A DNA stretch of 44,666 nt from an uncultured Clostridium sp. (GTDB lineage: Bacteria > Bacillota > Clostridia > TANB77 > CAG-508): positions 1 through 44,666 of the forward strand of contig USQZ01000010.1 in the NCBI GenBank assembly GCA_900556975.1, given 5' to 3'. A program made the translations under genes and the position numbers. Position 1 is the first letter of the stretch. Each line of letters starts with the position of its first letter. The notes beneath the pieces were generated by a model. It saw only the letters and a program-made list of their open reading frames with translations. It made no database searches and was not told where the DNA came from. Positions 23,125 to 31,384 of this stretch are shown here, one piece after another.

Positions 23125-24603
23125 CTATAAAATAATACAAATCAATCCGCCACTACCCTCATTTACAATTCTTTGTAATGTCTCTTGTATCTTCATTTGA
23201 GCTTCTTCAGGCATTCTAGCTAACTTATTTTGCAATCCCTCATTAACCAAATCATGCACACTTTTTCCAAAAATATTAGAATCCCATATTTTCTTTTTAT
23301 CCTCTTCAAACTCTGAAAGCAAATAATTTACAAGTTCCTCAGACTGCTTCTCACTACCCACTATAGGCGAAATCTCAGTTTCAGTATTAATCCTTATCAT
23401 ATGTAAAGAAGGAGCTTTAGCTTTTAATTTAACACCAAATTTTGATCCCTGTCTTATAATTTCAGGCTCTTCCAAAATCAAATCATCAACAGTTGGATTA
23501 ACAATTCCATATCCCTTTTCTCTCACTTCATGTAACGCATATTCAAGCTTATCATACTCTTTTTTAATTTTTGAAAATTCTGTAATCTTTGCAAACAATT
23601 TACCTTCATCTGTAATTTCTTCACCAGTAATTTCAGTAAGAACCTTATAAAACAATTCATCTTTAAGACTAATACTTAACTCAACATTTCCAGTTCCTAA
23701 ATCTATTTTTGTAATCTCTGTTCTGGTAATTACCTGCGTAGATTGTAATTTAGCTACATCATCACTAACTTCTTTTAATTTTTTAGTATTAGTAAAACAA
23801 TCCTTAATTTCACTAAATAGCTCTGTTTTAATTTCATTTGTATCTTGCAATCCCTCAATCCATCTTGGAAACCTAATATTTATTTGCTCAATTGGAAACT
23901 CAAACAATATTTTAGAAAAAATATCATTTATATTTTCTAAAGATAACTCTGTGCAATTTAAAGGAACAACCGCTGTATTATACTTATCTTCGAGCTCACA
24001 AGCAAGACGTTTATTTTCTTCACTAAATGGATCTTCTGCATTTAAAACAATAACAAAAGGCTTTTGCTTTGCAGTCAACTCTCTTGCCACTCTTTCCTCT
24101 GGTTCAACATAATCCTCTCTTGGAATTCCTGTAATAGATCCATCTGTTGTAACCAAAATAGCAATACTTGAATGTTCTTCAATAACTTTCTTTGTGCCAA
24201 TTTCTGCAGCCCTTTCAAAAGGAATTTCTTCTGCAGACCATGGTGTTTTAACCATTCTTGGCATATCATTTTCCAAATAACCAATCGCATTATTAACTAA
24301 ATAACCAACACAATCCACCATTCTTGTTTTTAATTTCAAATTATCTGCAATCGTAATTTCAACCGCTTCATTAGGAATAAACTTTGGTTCTGTTGTCATA
24401 ATAGTCTTACCAGCAGCGCTTTGTGGCAATTCATCGATTGCACGCTCCCTTTTATACTCATTATCAATGTTAGGCAACACCAATAATTCCATAAACTTCT
24501 TAATAAATGTTGATTTACCAGTTCTTACAGGGCCAACAACTCCCACATAAATATCGCCATCTGTTCTTTCAGCAATATCCTTATATATATCCAAATTCTC
24601 CAT
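23125..24603 (-). CDS. spoIVA: stage IV sporulation protein A, spore-coat base ATPase
   Basis: A 492-aa protein made in the mother cell that polymerises on the forespore surface using ATP and forms the base layer of the coat. The Walker A motif G-P-V-R-T-G-K-S-T is at about 24-32. Then come the G-like domain with M-V-D-C-V-G-Y (about 94-100), the long middle domain, and the C-terminal hydrophobic end G-G-L-I-C-I-I-L, typical of the family and needed for anchoring through SpoVM. Length is the usual 490-492. spoVM is also in this window (37487-37564). A sigma-E-like promoter lies upstream. Confidence 0.99.
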   Translation of the reverse strand: MENLDIYKDIAERTDGDIYVGVVGPVRTGKSTFIKKFMELLVLPNIDNEYKRERAIDELPQSAAGKTIMTTEPKFIPNEAVEITIADNLKLKTRMVDCVGYLVNNAIGYLENDMPRMVKTPWSAEEIPFERAAEIGTKKVIEEHSSIAILVTTDGSITGIPREDYVEPEERVARELTAKQKPFVIVLNAEDPFSEENKRLACELEDKYNTAVVPLNCTELSLENINDIFSKILFEFPIEQINIRFPRWIEGLQDTNEIKTELFSEIKDCFTNTKKLKEVSDDVAKLQSTQVITRTEITKIDLGTGNVELSISLKDELFYKVLTEITGEEITDEGKLFAKITEFSKIKKEYDKLEYALHEVREKGYGIVNPTVDDLILEEPEIIRQGSKFGVKLKAKAPSLHMIRINTETEISPIVGSEKQSEELVNYLLSEFEEDKKKIWDSNIFGKSVHDLVNEGLQNKLARMPEEAQMKIQETLQRIVNEGSGGLICIIL

Positions 24604-24642
24604 AACACCCTCCTAAATTCCATTGGACTACTACTTTTAATT

Positions 24643-24673
24643 AATGTATATTTAGATTTTTATAATTTATTCC
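24643..24673 (-). promoter_or_regulatory. candidate sigma-E promoter of spoIVA
   Basis: On the minus strand, GGAATAAA (24666-24673), a 15-bp spacer and TATACATT (24643-24650), close to the sigma-E -10 consensus CATACANT. Sigma-E control of spoIVA is established in Bacillus. Confidence 0.5.
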
Positions 24674-24777
24674 AAAAACTTTTTAAACATTTTTATTCTC
24701 TCAAACTTCTTTAATTTAACAACAAATATTTTTCATTCGTCTCAAAATTCGTTAAAATCAAATGCTTAAATACCAAG

Positions 24778-24807
24778 TGTATTATTTCCATAAATTTGCT
24801 AATACTA
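24778..24807 (+). promoter_or_regulatory. candidate sigma-G promoter of the germinant receptor operon
   Basis: TGTATT (24778-24783), a 17-bp spacer and AATACTA (24801-24807), 6 of 7 to the forespore -10 consensus CATACTA. It lies about 40 bp before the first gene. Receptor operons are sigma-G controlled in known spore-formers. Confidence 0.6.
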
Positions 24808-24848
24808 TAAATAATTACCTTTAATAATACACATGAAGGAGAACAAAT

Positions 24849-26519
24849 ATGTCAAAAAATAAATTTTTAAATGAATTATTTTCTTTTGATCCATCAACAC
24901 ATTATGCATACAATTTATCCGAAACACAAATCTCTAATAATGAGCAAGAACATAAAATAACTCAAAAAGTATCAAAATATTTGCAAGAAAATTTGACCTA
25001 TCTAACAGTAAAATATAATGCTTTAATAAACAGTGATATAGTAATCAGAAAATTCACGTTAAACGGCAAAGGAAAACAATATAACGCAGCTCTAATATAT
25101 ATAGACGGAATGGTAGACTCAGACATGGTAAATCATTACGTTTTAAATCCACTTATGCACAAAAATCAAACAAATACAGAAAAATCAACGGAAACATTAA
25201 TCATAAATAAAAACACAGACTTAAACTTTCATACAACACAAACACCAGAACTACAAAATATAATATACAACTCCCTAATAAGCCAAAATTCAATAAAAAC
25301 TGAAAATGAATTTTCAAATATAATCCCTGAAATTAATGCCGGATTTACATGCCTTTTAGTAGACACATTAGACCAAGCCTTTTGCGTTGAAGCTAAAGGC
25401 TACAAAACAAGAAGCATAACCAAACCTGAAAACGAAGTAGTAGTGCGTGGTTCACAAGAAGCATTCGTTGAAAATATCCGTACAAACACATCAATGATTC
25501 GTAGAATTATAAACAACGAAAATTTAGTAATCGAGCAACTCTCACTCGGAAAAGTAACCAAAACAGCTGTCTCATTCTGCTACATGAAGAACATCGCAAA
25601 CGAAGACTTAGTAAACGAAGTTCGTTTCAGACTTTGTAATATAGACATAGATTCAATTATAAATTCAGGTACCGTAGAACAATTAATTCAAGACAGCTCC
25701 AGCATCCTCTTCCCTCAGACATTTGCTACAGAACGATGCGATAGAGCATGTAACAACATTTTAGAAGGAAGAGTTGTAATTCTTGTAAACGGAAACCCTT
25801 ACGCCTTAATAGTTCCAGCAATATTAATAGACTTCATTACATCACCAGAAGACATCAACTTAAGACATCAATACGGGAATTTAATACGTGTCATCCGTTC
25901 CATAGCCTTCTTCGTAGCAATGTTTATGCCAGCATTATATGTAGCAGTAACAAATTTTCATCAAGAACTTCTCCCAACTGACTTAGTTTTTGCAATATCA
26001 GCAATGAGGCGTTCAATTCCATTTCCGGTAATAGTCGAGCTTTTAATAATGGAAATCTCATTCGAATTAATAAGAGAAGCTAGCTTAAGAGTTCCAGCGC
26101 CAATAGGCTCAACCATAGGAATTATCGGTGGTTTAATCCTAGGTGAAGCAGCCGTATCAGCTAATTTAGTAACTCCCCTATTAATTATAATAGTTGCCGT
26201 CACAGGTATTTGCTCATATGCAATTCCTGATTTTTCATTAAACTTTACCATCAGGACATTTCGATTTATGTATATAATTTTAGGATATATTGCAGGTTTT
26301 TTAGGAATTAGTTTTGGAATGTTCATACAACTAATTCTATTATCAAATTTACAATCATTTGGCGCATCATATTTTTCACCATATCTGCCACCAACAAACA
26401 AAAACACAGACTCATCATTCTTTATAAAACCTATTTGGAAAAAAGAAAACAGAAGCTCATTCTTAAATACAAAACGTCCTGTTCAAGAAGACAAAGTAAG
26501 TATGAAATGGAAATACTAA
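24849..26519 (+). CDS. gerA: spore germination receptor A subunit (GerA family)
   Basis: A 556-aa subunit of the nutrient germinant receptor in the spore inner membrane. It has the large hydrophilic N-terminal domain of the family (about 1-310), with the conserved G-Y-K-T-R-S-I-T-K-P, V-V-R-G-S-Q-E-A-F-V-E-N-I-R-T-N segment and T-A-V-S-F-C-Y-M. Membrane helices follow from about residue 315, with P-x-P-x-x-x-E and A-P-I-G-S-T-I-G-I-I-G-G-L-I-L-G-E-A. The C-terminus is a basic tail. Family length is usually 480-550. AAGGAGAAC precedes the ATG. First gene of the A-B-C operon, 10 bp before the B gene. Confidence 0.97.
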   Translation: MSKNKFLNELFSFDPSTHYAYNLSETQISNNEQEHKITQKVSKYLQENLTYLTVKYNALINSDIVIRKFTLNGKGKQYNAALIYIDGMVDSDMVNHYVLNPLMHKNQTNTEKSTETLIINKNTDLNFHTTQTPELQNIIYNSLISQNSIKTENEFSNIIPEINAGFTCLLVDTLDQAFCVEAKGYKTRSITKPENEVVVRGSQEAFVENIRTNTSMIRRIINNENLVIEQLSLGKVTKTAVSFCYMKNIANEDLVNEVRFRLCNIDIDSIINSGTVEQLIQDSSSILFPQTFATERCDRACNNILEGRVVILVNGNPYALIVPAILIDFITSPEDINLRHQYGNLIRVIRSIAFFVAMFMPALYVAVTNFHQELLPTDLVFAISAMRRSIPFPVIVELLIMEISFELIREASLRVPAPIGSTIGIIGGLILGEAAVSANLVTPLLIIIVAVTGICSYAIPDFSLNFTIRTFRFMYIILGYIAGFLGISFGMFIQLILLSNLQSFGASYFSPYLPPTNKNTDSSFFIKPIWKKENRSSFLNTKRPVQEDKVSMKWKY

Positions 26520-26529
26520 GGAGGAATTT

Positions 26530-27606
26530 ATGAATTTAAAAATAGGAAAACTTGAAGCGATTTTTCTAGTTTTAATTGTAATGATTAATAAAATACTTTT
26601 AAACATTCCAAAAGAAATAATCAAACAATCAAAAACTGGAAGCCCAGCCAACATCATATTTACGACTATTCTAACATTAATAATAACACTTATAATTTGC
26701 AAACTATTTCAAAAATTTCCTAACGAAGATATAATTGACATATCACAATATGTTGGCAAAAAACCACTTCAAATAATTTTAGGAACACTTTTATTAATAT
26801 TATTCACAATGATTATAACATCCGTAATCTATGAATTTACAACACTTTTGCAAATCATATACTTTCCTAACACACCAATTTCACTTATATTATTAATTTT
26901 TCTAGGGTGTATGGGAATAGCAAATAAAACAGGTTTCAAATCCATTATCAAAGCAAATAGTGTTATTATTCCAATAATATTATTAAGCTTAATTGTAATT
27001 TTTGCAGGAATATTAAAAAATTTGAACCTTAATAGATTATATCCAATATTAGGACAAAATGTAAAAACAACATTTTTAGAAGGAAGTCAAAATATATTTG
27101 CATATGGAGGTCTACTATATTTATTTTTTATAGTACCATTTTTAAAAAATAAAAAAGACTTTAAAAAAGTAGCACTAATTTCAATGTTAATTTCAGGCCT
27201 TTTCCTACTTTTTACCGTAATAATCCTACTCTCAACATTTCCTTTTATTATAAATAGTGAAGAAATAATGTCTATGTATTTATTAACTCGTTGTATCGAA
27301 CTTGGAAAATTTCTGCAAAGAACAGACGCAATTTTCATATTCCTTTGGATAATTTCAGCATTCTCATATTTAAGCATTTCTTTAATGTTCATGAGTAACA
27401 TATTTGGGAAGCTAACAGAATGTAAAGAATCTAGAAATTTCTCATACTCCTTCTTAGGAATATTCTTTGCAATAATTACCCTACTTCAAAATCAAACATT
27501 TTTTAAACTACTCTCTACAACTGTTTACAAATACTCAATATTAAGCATTTTACTATTATGTTTTATTATTTTAATCATTGGAAATATAAAAAGAAAGGAA
27601 ATCTAG
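26530..27606 (+). CDS. gerB: spore germination receptor B subunit (GerB family, APC-type permease)
   Basis: A 358-aa integral membrane protein with about ten hydrophobic helices spread over the whole length, the amino-acid-permease fold of GerB subunits. In other receptors this subunit forms the germinant-binding pocket. It starts K-I-G-K-L-E-A-I-F-L-V-L and has Pro-rich loops typical of the family. AGGAGGAAT lies 4 bp before the ATG; 10 bp follow the A gene and 3 bp separate it from the C gene. The germinant cannot be predicted by eye. Confidence 0.95.
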   Translation: MNLKIGKLEAIFLVLIVMINKILLNIPKEIIKQSKTGSPANIIFTTILTLIITLIICKLFQKFPNEDIIDISQYVGKKPLQIILGTLLLILFTMIITSVIYEFTTLLQIIYFPNTPISLILLIFLGCMGIANKTGFKSIIKANSVIIPIILLSLIVIFAGILKNLNLNRLYPILGQNVKTTFLEGSQNIFAYGGLLYLFFIVPFLKNKKDFKKVALISMLISGLFLLFTVIILLSTFPFIINSEEIMSMYLLTRCIELGKFLQRTDAIFIFLWIISAFSYLSISLMFMSNIFGKLTECKESRNFSYSFLGIFFAIITLLQNQTFFKLLSTTVYKYSILSILLLCFIILIIGNIKRKEI

Positions 27607-27609
27607 CAT

Positions 27610-28740
27610 ATGAAGAAAAAAATACTCATATTTGCACTTATTTTAGTTGTTTGCATAACATTTTCAAGTTCATATGATGTAAGAGGAACAGAAGAATTAT
27701 CATATGTAATTGCAATTGGAATTGACAAATCAGATTCTGAAAATGAACCACTATCCCTAACCGTACAAATTGCCAAATCCGATTCATCAGAATCTGGTGG
27801 TACTAAAATAAAAACTGATATAAAAACAGTAAAATGTAATTCTTTTAATATCGGAATAGCCATGCTAAATCTTGAAAATGTAAATCAAATAAACCTATCT
27901 CATTGCACAGCATTAGTAATATCCGAAGAAGTTGCAAGAGAAGGATTAGGAAACATTATAAACACAACTTCGAACAATATAGAAATCAGACCAACCTGCA
28001 ACATTTTAGTCTGCCAAGACAAAGCCAAAAGCTTTTTAGAAACAGCTTCAAAAGTTGAAGATATCTCTTCAAAATTTTACACATCATTTATAGAATCAAT
28101 AAAAATAACATCATACACCACACCATGTACTTTATCACATTTTTACTCATCAACGCATCATGATATCTCTTCTCCTTTGGCATTATATTGTTTTGAAAAA
28201 GATGATAACATCGAAACACTTGGCTTAGCTATTTTTGACAAATATAAAATGATTGGTAGAACTTCTGGAGTAGAAACAGTTTGTTATAATCTACTAACAA
28301 ATAATTTTGAAGAATCAACTATTGAAGTATATAACTATCAACGCCCTGATATTCCATTAAGTATTAATTTAAGTTCGCCTCAAAAAACAAAAATCAAAGT
28401 AACACTTGATAATGGTAAACCCAAAATTACTTGCAACATAAGCGTAAATTCAAAAATTTTATCAGCTAATGAAAACTATGATTTTTCATCAGAAGAAGCT
28501 AGGCAAAAAATTGAAGCAGAAATTAATAAATTTTTAGAAGATTCTTGTACAGCCTTTCTATGTAAAACAGCTCAAGAATACGGAGTCGACGTTATTGGAT
28601 TTGAAGGTTATTTCAATAAAAACTTCTTAACACAAAATCAGATAGATAAATACAATTGGAAAGAACTCTACAAAAATGCAACATTTGAAGTAACATCAAC
28701 TAACCACTTATTATCTGGATTCTTGTTTTCTAAAACTTAA
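27610..28740 (+). CDS. gerC: spore germination receptor C subunit (GerC family) without canonical lipobox
   Basis: A 376-aa subunit. The N-terminal helix is followed by the family landmark normally written G-C-W-D-R-R-E, where Cys is lipidated. Here it reads S-S21-Y-D-V-R-G-T-E-E-L, so the lipid Cys is Ser. The only nearby Cys (15, in L-V-V-C) lacks a small residue before it. The rest is typical: A-I-G-I-D-K-S-D, E-V-A-R-E-G-L-G-N-I near 100, and a C-terminal domain with T-A-Q-E-Y-G-V-D-V-I-G-F. GerC usually sits outside the inner membrane as a lipoprotein; this one may stay anchored by an uncleaved helix. Confidence 0.93.
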   Translation: MKKKILIFALILVVCITFSSSYDVRGTEELSYVIAIGIDKSDSENEPLSLTVQIAKSDSSESGGTKIKTDIKTVKCNSFNIGIAMLNLENVNQINLSHCTALVISEEVAREGLGNIINTTSNNIEIRPTCNILVCQDKAKSFLETASKVEDISSKFYTSFIESIKITSYTTPCTLSHFYSSTHHDISSPLALYCFEKDDNIETLGLAIFDKYKMIGRTSGVETVCYNLLTNNFEESTIEVYNYQRPDIPLSINLSSPQKTKIKVTLDNGKPKITCNISVNSKILSANENYDFSSEEARQKIEAEINKFLEDSCTAFLCKTAQEYGVDVIGFEGYFNKNFLTQNQIDKYNWKELYKNATFEVTSTNHLLSGFLFSKT

Positions 28741-28758
28741 TCGATAGGAGATTTTTAA

Positions 28759-28915
28759 ATGAAACTTGTAATAATTCTATTTGCAATTTATGCATTTCTT
28801 GAATCATCATCATATGCTATATATGAGTACCCCAAAAATAAAATCCGGAGCCGTAAGTATTATTATACTTGCAAGCTTCGGACTTGTACTCCCTATATTC
28901 AGTATATTATTATAA
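28759..28915 (+). pseudogene. frameshifted D-subunit-like two-helix protein gene
   Basis: Behind TAGGAG, ATG 28759 starts KLVIILFAIYAFLESSSYA (first helix) and reaches Y-E-Y-P. In the next frame the sequence goes on as P-K-I-K-S-G-A-V-S, then I-I-I-L-A-S-F-G-L-V-L-P-I-F-S-I-L-L and TAA at 28913-28915 (second helix). Removing one base from CCCCAAAAA (28830-28838) joins both parts into a 51-aa protein with two helices, the layout of the small D subunits known from some Ger receptor operons. As written, frame 1 runs on into unrelated sequence. Real mutation, sequencing error or programmed +1 shift are all possible. It overlaps the end of cdd by 6 bp, tail to tail. Confidence 0.65.
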
Positions 28916-29290
28916 ATCGAATGCTTCTGGTAATAATTGATCAAGAGTATAACAATCAGTTTTACCTTCATAATATGCATATATTTTAAAATCCTTGTCA
29001 ACAAATTGAGACATAAATTGTCTGCAGTAACCACAAGGTAAACACTTATCTAAATGTTGTGCTCTTGTACTACCTCCAACAACAATTATGTAATCAAAAT
29101 CTAAATCACCTTCTGATATAGCCTTTGAAAAAGCTACACGTTCAGCACAAATAGATTGGATTCCTTGATTATTAATATTACATCCTGTGTATTCTTTACC
29201 ACTTTTCATCTTTAGAAGTGCTCCTACCTTGAAACTCTTGCAATATGCTCTTTCACGAGCTTCTAAGGCTTTTTTTATTTCTTCTTCCAT
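28910..29290 (-). CDS. cdd: cytidine deaminase
   Basis: A 126-aa zinc enzyme of pyrimidine salvage, (deoxy)cytidine to (deoxy)uridine. Zinc ligands and catalytic Glu: C48-A-E50 and P-C86-G-Y-C89-R-Q. The V-G-A-L-L and G-C-N-I-N-N strands before them are typical (usually G-A-A-L and G-x-N-x-E-N). Small tetrameric form by length. It is convergent with the germination operon, and its stop lies inside the end of the D-subunit-like ORF. Divergent from the classic N-V-E-N motif, so a related deaminase such as a blasticidin-type enzyme is possible. Confidence 0.88.
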   Translation of the reverse strand: MEEEIKKALEARERAYCKSFKVGALLKMKSGKEYTGCNINNQGIQSICAERVAFSKAISEGDLDFDYIIVVGGSTRAQHLDKCLPCGYCRQFMSQFVDKDFKIYAYYEGKTDCYTLDQLLPEAFDL

Positions 29291-29381
29291 AAATATTTAA
29301 ACACCCTTTCAATAATAATTCACATTATTTACATTAGTAATATAATTTAAATGTTTATCTTAAAGCAACTTCAAATTGGGG

Positions 29382-29409
29382 AAAAAAGAGCAAGCCCTCT
29401 GACTTGCCC
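29382..29409 (-). terminator. terminator of rpmE
   Basis: GAGCAAG (29388-29394) pairs with CTTGCCC (29403-29409), one G-U pair, followed by a minus-strand U6. Six bp after the rpmE stop. Confidence 0.75.
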
Positions 29410-29415
29410 GATTTT

Positions 29416-29616
29416 TTATTGTAATCCATATTTTTTCTTAAATCTATCAGCTCTACCACCAGTAGTTTCTCTCTTTAAGTTTCCAGTCCAGTATGGATGA
29501 CATTTTGAACATATATCAACTTTCATATCTTTTTTTGTTGAATTTGTTTCCATTACGTTTCCACAAGCACATGTAATTGTTGTAGCTTCATAATTTGGAT
29601 GTATTCCTTCTCTCAT
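29416..29616 (-). CDS. rpmE: 50S ribosomal protein L31, zinc-binding type
   Basis: 66 aa from the chosen start, MREGIHPNYEATTITCACGN. It has the C-x-C of C-A-C-G and C-S-K-C-H-P-Y-W-T-G, so the zinc-carrying (type A) form. It ends R-F-K-K-K-Y-G-L as usual. ATG 29616 is preferred to 29625 because AGAGGTGA lies 5 bp before it and the family starts M-R/K-x-G-I-H-P. Promoter at 29659-29687, terminator directly behind. Confidence 0.98.
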   Translation of the reverse strand: MREGIHPNYEATTITCACGNVMETNSTKKDMKVDICSKCHPYWTGNLKRETTGGRADRFKKKYGLQ

Positions 29617-29658
29617 GTAATTCACCTCTTCCTTACTTTTCTTAACAATATCTTTTAT

Positions 29659-29687
29659 ATATTAGCACAACTCTATTTTTTTTTCAA
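29659..29687 (-). promoter_or_regulatory. SigA-type promoter of rpmE
   Basis: On the minus strand, TTGAAA (29682-29687), a 17-bp spacer and TAATAT (29659-29664) with TGC directly before it (extended -10). Confidence 0.7.
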
Positions 29688-29692
29688 TAGTT

Positions 29693-29899
29693 TTACTTAT
29701 TTTTTGTTGTGTTTTTACCTTTTTGATTGTTAGTATCATCACCCTTTACTTGAGTAACAACGTTTTCGACTTTATTTGAAACAGTAACTTTTACATTATC
29801 GCTAAAAGAAACCCTTTTAACTAATTTTGATGTTATATTAAATAAACAAGCAACGATTAATATAAAAAGACCTATTTTTCTCCACCATTTAGCTAACAT
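29693..29899 (-). CDS. 68-aa membrane-anchored small protein
   Basis: MLAKWWRKIGLFILIVACLF gives one N-terminal helix (about 9-25) after a basic start, so an N-in anchor or uncleaved signal. The rest is a short Val/Lys/Asn-rich extracytoplasmic tail ending in Lys/Asn repeats. A good AAAGGAG site precedes the ATG. No family recognised. It lies between rpmE and the DacF-type gene on the same strand, 73 bp after the latter's stop, and could be co-transcribed with it. Confidence 0.65.
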   Translation of the reverse strand: MLAKWWRKIGLFILIVACLFNITSKLVKRVSFSDNVKVTVSNKVENVVTQVKGDDTNNQKGKNTTKNK

Positions 29900-29971
29900 A
29901 TTAGTACTCCTTTCATTAAAGTTACACTATACATTATAATTGGAAAAACACTATTTGTCAATTATAATTGC

Positions 29972-31183
29972 TCATTTTCTAAATAAATAAAACCATTTTT
30001 TCAAAATTCTCTTTCCCATTGTAAAAATATTTAATTTTCCGACTTCACTTTCTGCAACTAAATCAACACTAGCTACTGCCTCACCATCTACCTTAAACTC
30101 AACCCTTCCAAGCACTTGACCTGCCTCAATAGGCGCAGAAACATTATCATTTATTATAATCTCCTGTTCAATATTACCTTCACTTTTTTTGTTCATAATC
30201 TTTCCAGACGTATCAGCATATTTTACAGAAACCTCTGAAACAACACCTTTATTAATTGGTACATTCATTACCTCAACATCTTTTTCAGCAAACTTTTTAT
30301 ATTTAAAAGTACTAAATCCATAATCAAGCAATTTTCTTGCACAACTAAACCTCTCTTTAGTAGAAGGCGCTCTCATAATAACAGCAATCAAAGATAAATC
30401 ATCCCTTGTAGCACTTGCAGATAAATTAAATAAAGCCAATGACGTTGAACCAGTTTTTAATCCTGTTGCTCCTTGATAATTTCTAATCAACTTATTCGTA
30501 TTAACCAGCTCAGATTTTCCATCCCTAAGTGAATCCATCCATATTGTTGTATATTTCGTAATACTAGGATGATTTCTCAAAAGCTCTCTAGACATTAGTG
30601 CAATATCATAACTTGAAGTTTCATGTCCATCCTCATCAATTCCATGGCAATTCTTAAATGTAGTATCATTCATTCCAAGCTCTTTAGCTCTTTCATTCAT
30701 TCGATTTACAAACATCTCTTCACTACCAGCAATATGCTCAGCCATAGCAACAGTACAATCATTAGCAGAAACAACGCAAATTGCCTTTAACATCTCATCT
30801 ACAGTCAACTCTTCTCTTGTATCAAGCCAAATTTGAGAACCTCCCATTGAAGAAGCTTTTTCACTACATGAAATCTTATCAGAATATGACAATCTTCCTG
30901 AATCTATTTCTTCCATTATTAATAAAATCGTCATAACTTTAGTAACACTAGCTGGGCGCAATTTTTCATGAGCATTATGTTCATACAAAACTTCACCCGT
31001 ATCCTGCGAAATCAATATAGCAGATTCACAAGATAAATCCAAGAAATTTTCTCCAACCTCTCCGGAAGTCTCCACAATTGAGTCTTCCGCCCATGTTGGA
31101 ATTGTCAAATAAGTCGCATGACACACCTCTGTTATACATAAAAAGCATATACATAAAAAAGCGCAATATATTTTTCTTTTCAT
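29972..31183 (-). CDS. D-alanyl-D-alanine carboxypeptidase (DacF/PBP5 type)
   Basis: About 403 aa with a signal peptide (KRKIYCAFLCICFLCITEV). The penicillin-binding motifs are complete: S-V-T-K in R-P-A-S-V-T-K, S-A-N in V-V-S-A-N-D-C, and K-T-G in G-L-K-T-G-S-T. After the catalytic domain come the beta domain (about 290-375) and a C-terminal amphipathic end K-R-I-L-K-K-W-F-Y-L-F for membrane attachment. It removes the terminal D-Ala of peptidoglycan stem peptides and limits cross-linking; DacF does so in the spore cortex. ATG 31183, behind GAGGAG, is preferred to the start at 31225. Whether it is the spore or the vegetative paralogue cannot be told. Confidence 0.95.
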   Translation of the reverse strand: MKRKIYCAFLCICFLCITEVCHATYLTIPTWAEDSIVETSGEVGENFLDLSCESAILISQDTGEVLYEHNAHEKLRPASVTKVMTILLIMEEIDSGRLSYSDKISCSEKASSMGGSQIWLDTREELTVDEMLKAICVVSANDCTVAMAEHIAGSEEMFVNRMNERAKELGMNDTTFKNCHGIDEDGHETSSYDIALMSRELLRNHPSITKYTTIWMDSLRDGKSELVNTNKLIRNYQGATGLKTGSTSLALFNLSASATRDDLSLIAVIMRAPSTKERFSCARKLLDYGFSTFKYKKFAEKDVEVMNVPINKGVVSEVSVKYADTSGKIMNKKSEGNIEQEIIINDNVSAPIEAGQVLGRVEFKVDGEAVASVDLVAESEVGKLNIFTMGKRILKKWFYLFRK

Positions 31184-31274
31184 ATATCTATCTCCTCTAT
31201 CTTTTTTTAAATGTATATGCGACAAAAAAATTAACTAGAACACACGCATGGTTATTTAATTTCTAATCATAAAA

Positions 31275-31343
31275 CAAAAGCGAACTATATGCACCTATTT
31301 TAATTTTTTTAGTCCTTTGTCTTTGTTCGTACACAAAATTAGC
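31275..31343. other. intergenic segment resembling 12059-12134
   Basis: The 160-bp gap behind the M23 gene holds a stretch that aligns with the gap at 12059-12134: CAAAAGCG at one end, AGTCC in the middle, GTCTTTGTTCG, and AAATT then GC at the other end. The match is broken by small indels. No ORF. Confidence 0.4.
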
Positions 31344-31384
31344 ATACTTTTAAATCTATATGCCACTCTTCATCTATTTCACCA

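Noticed and set aside
28910..28989. Second half of the 76-codon frame from 28759
   Set aside because: It is antisense to the end of cdd; the two-helix reading in the next frame, ending at 28915, is the better explanation.
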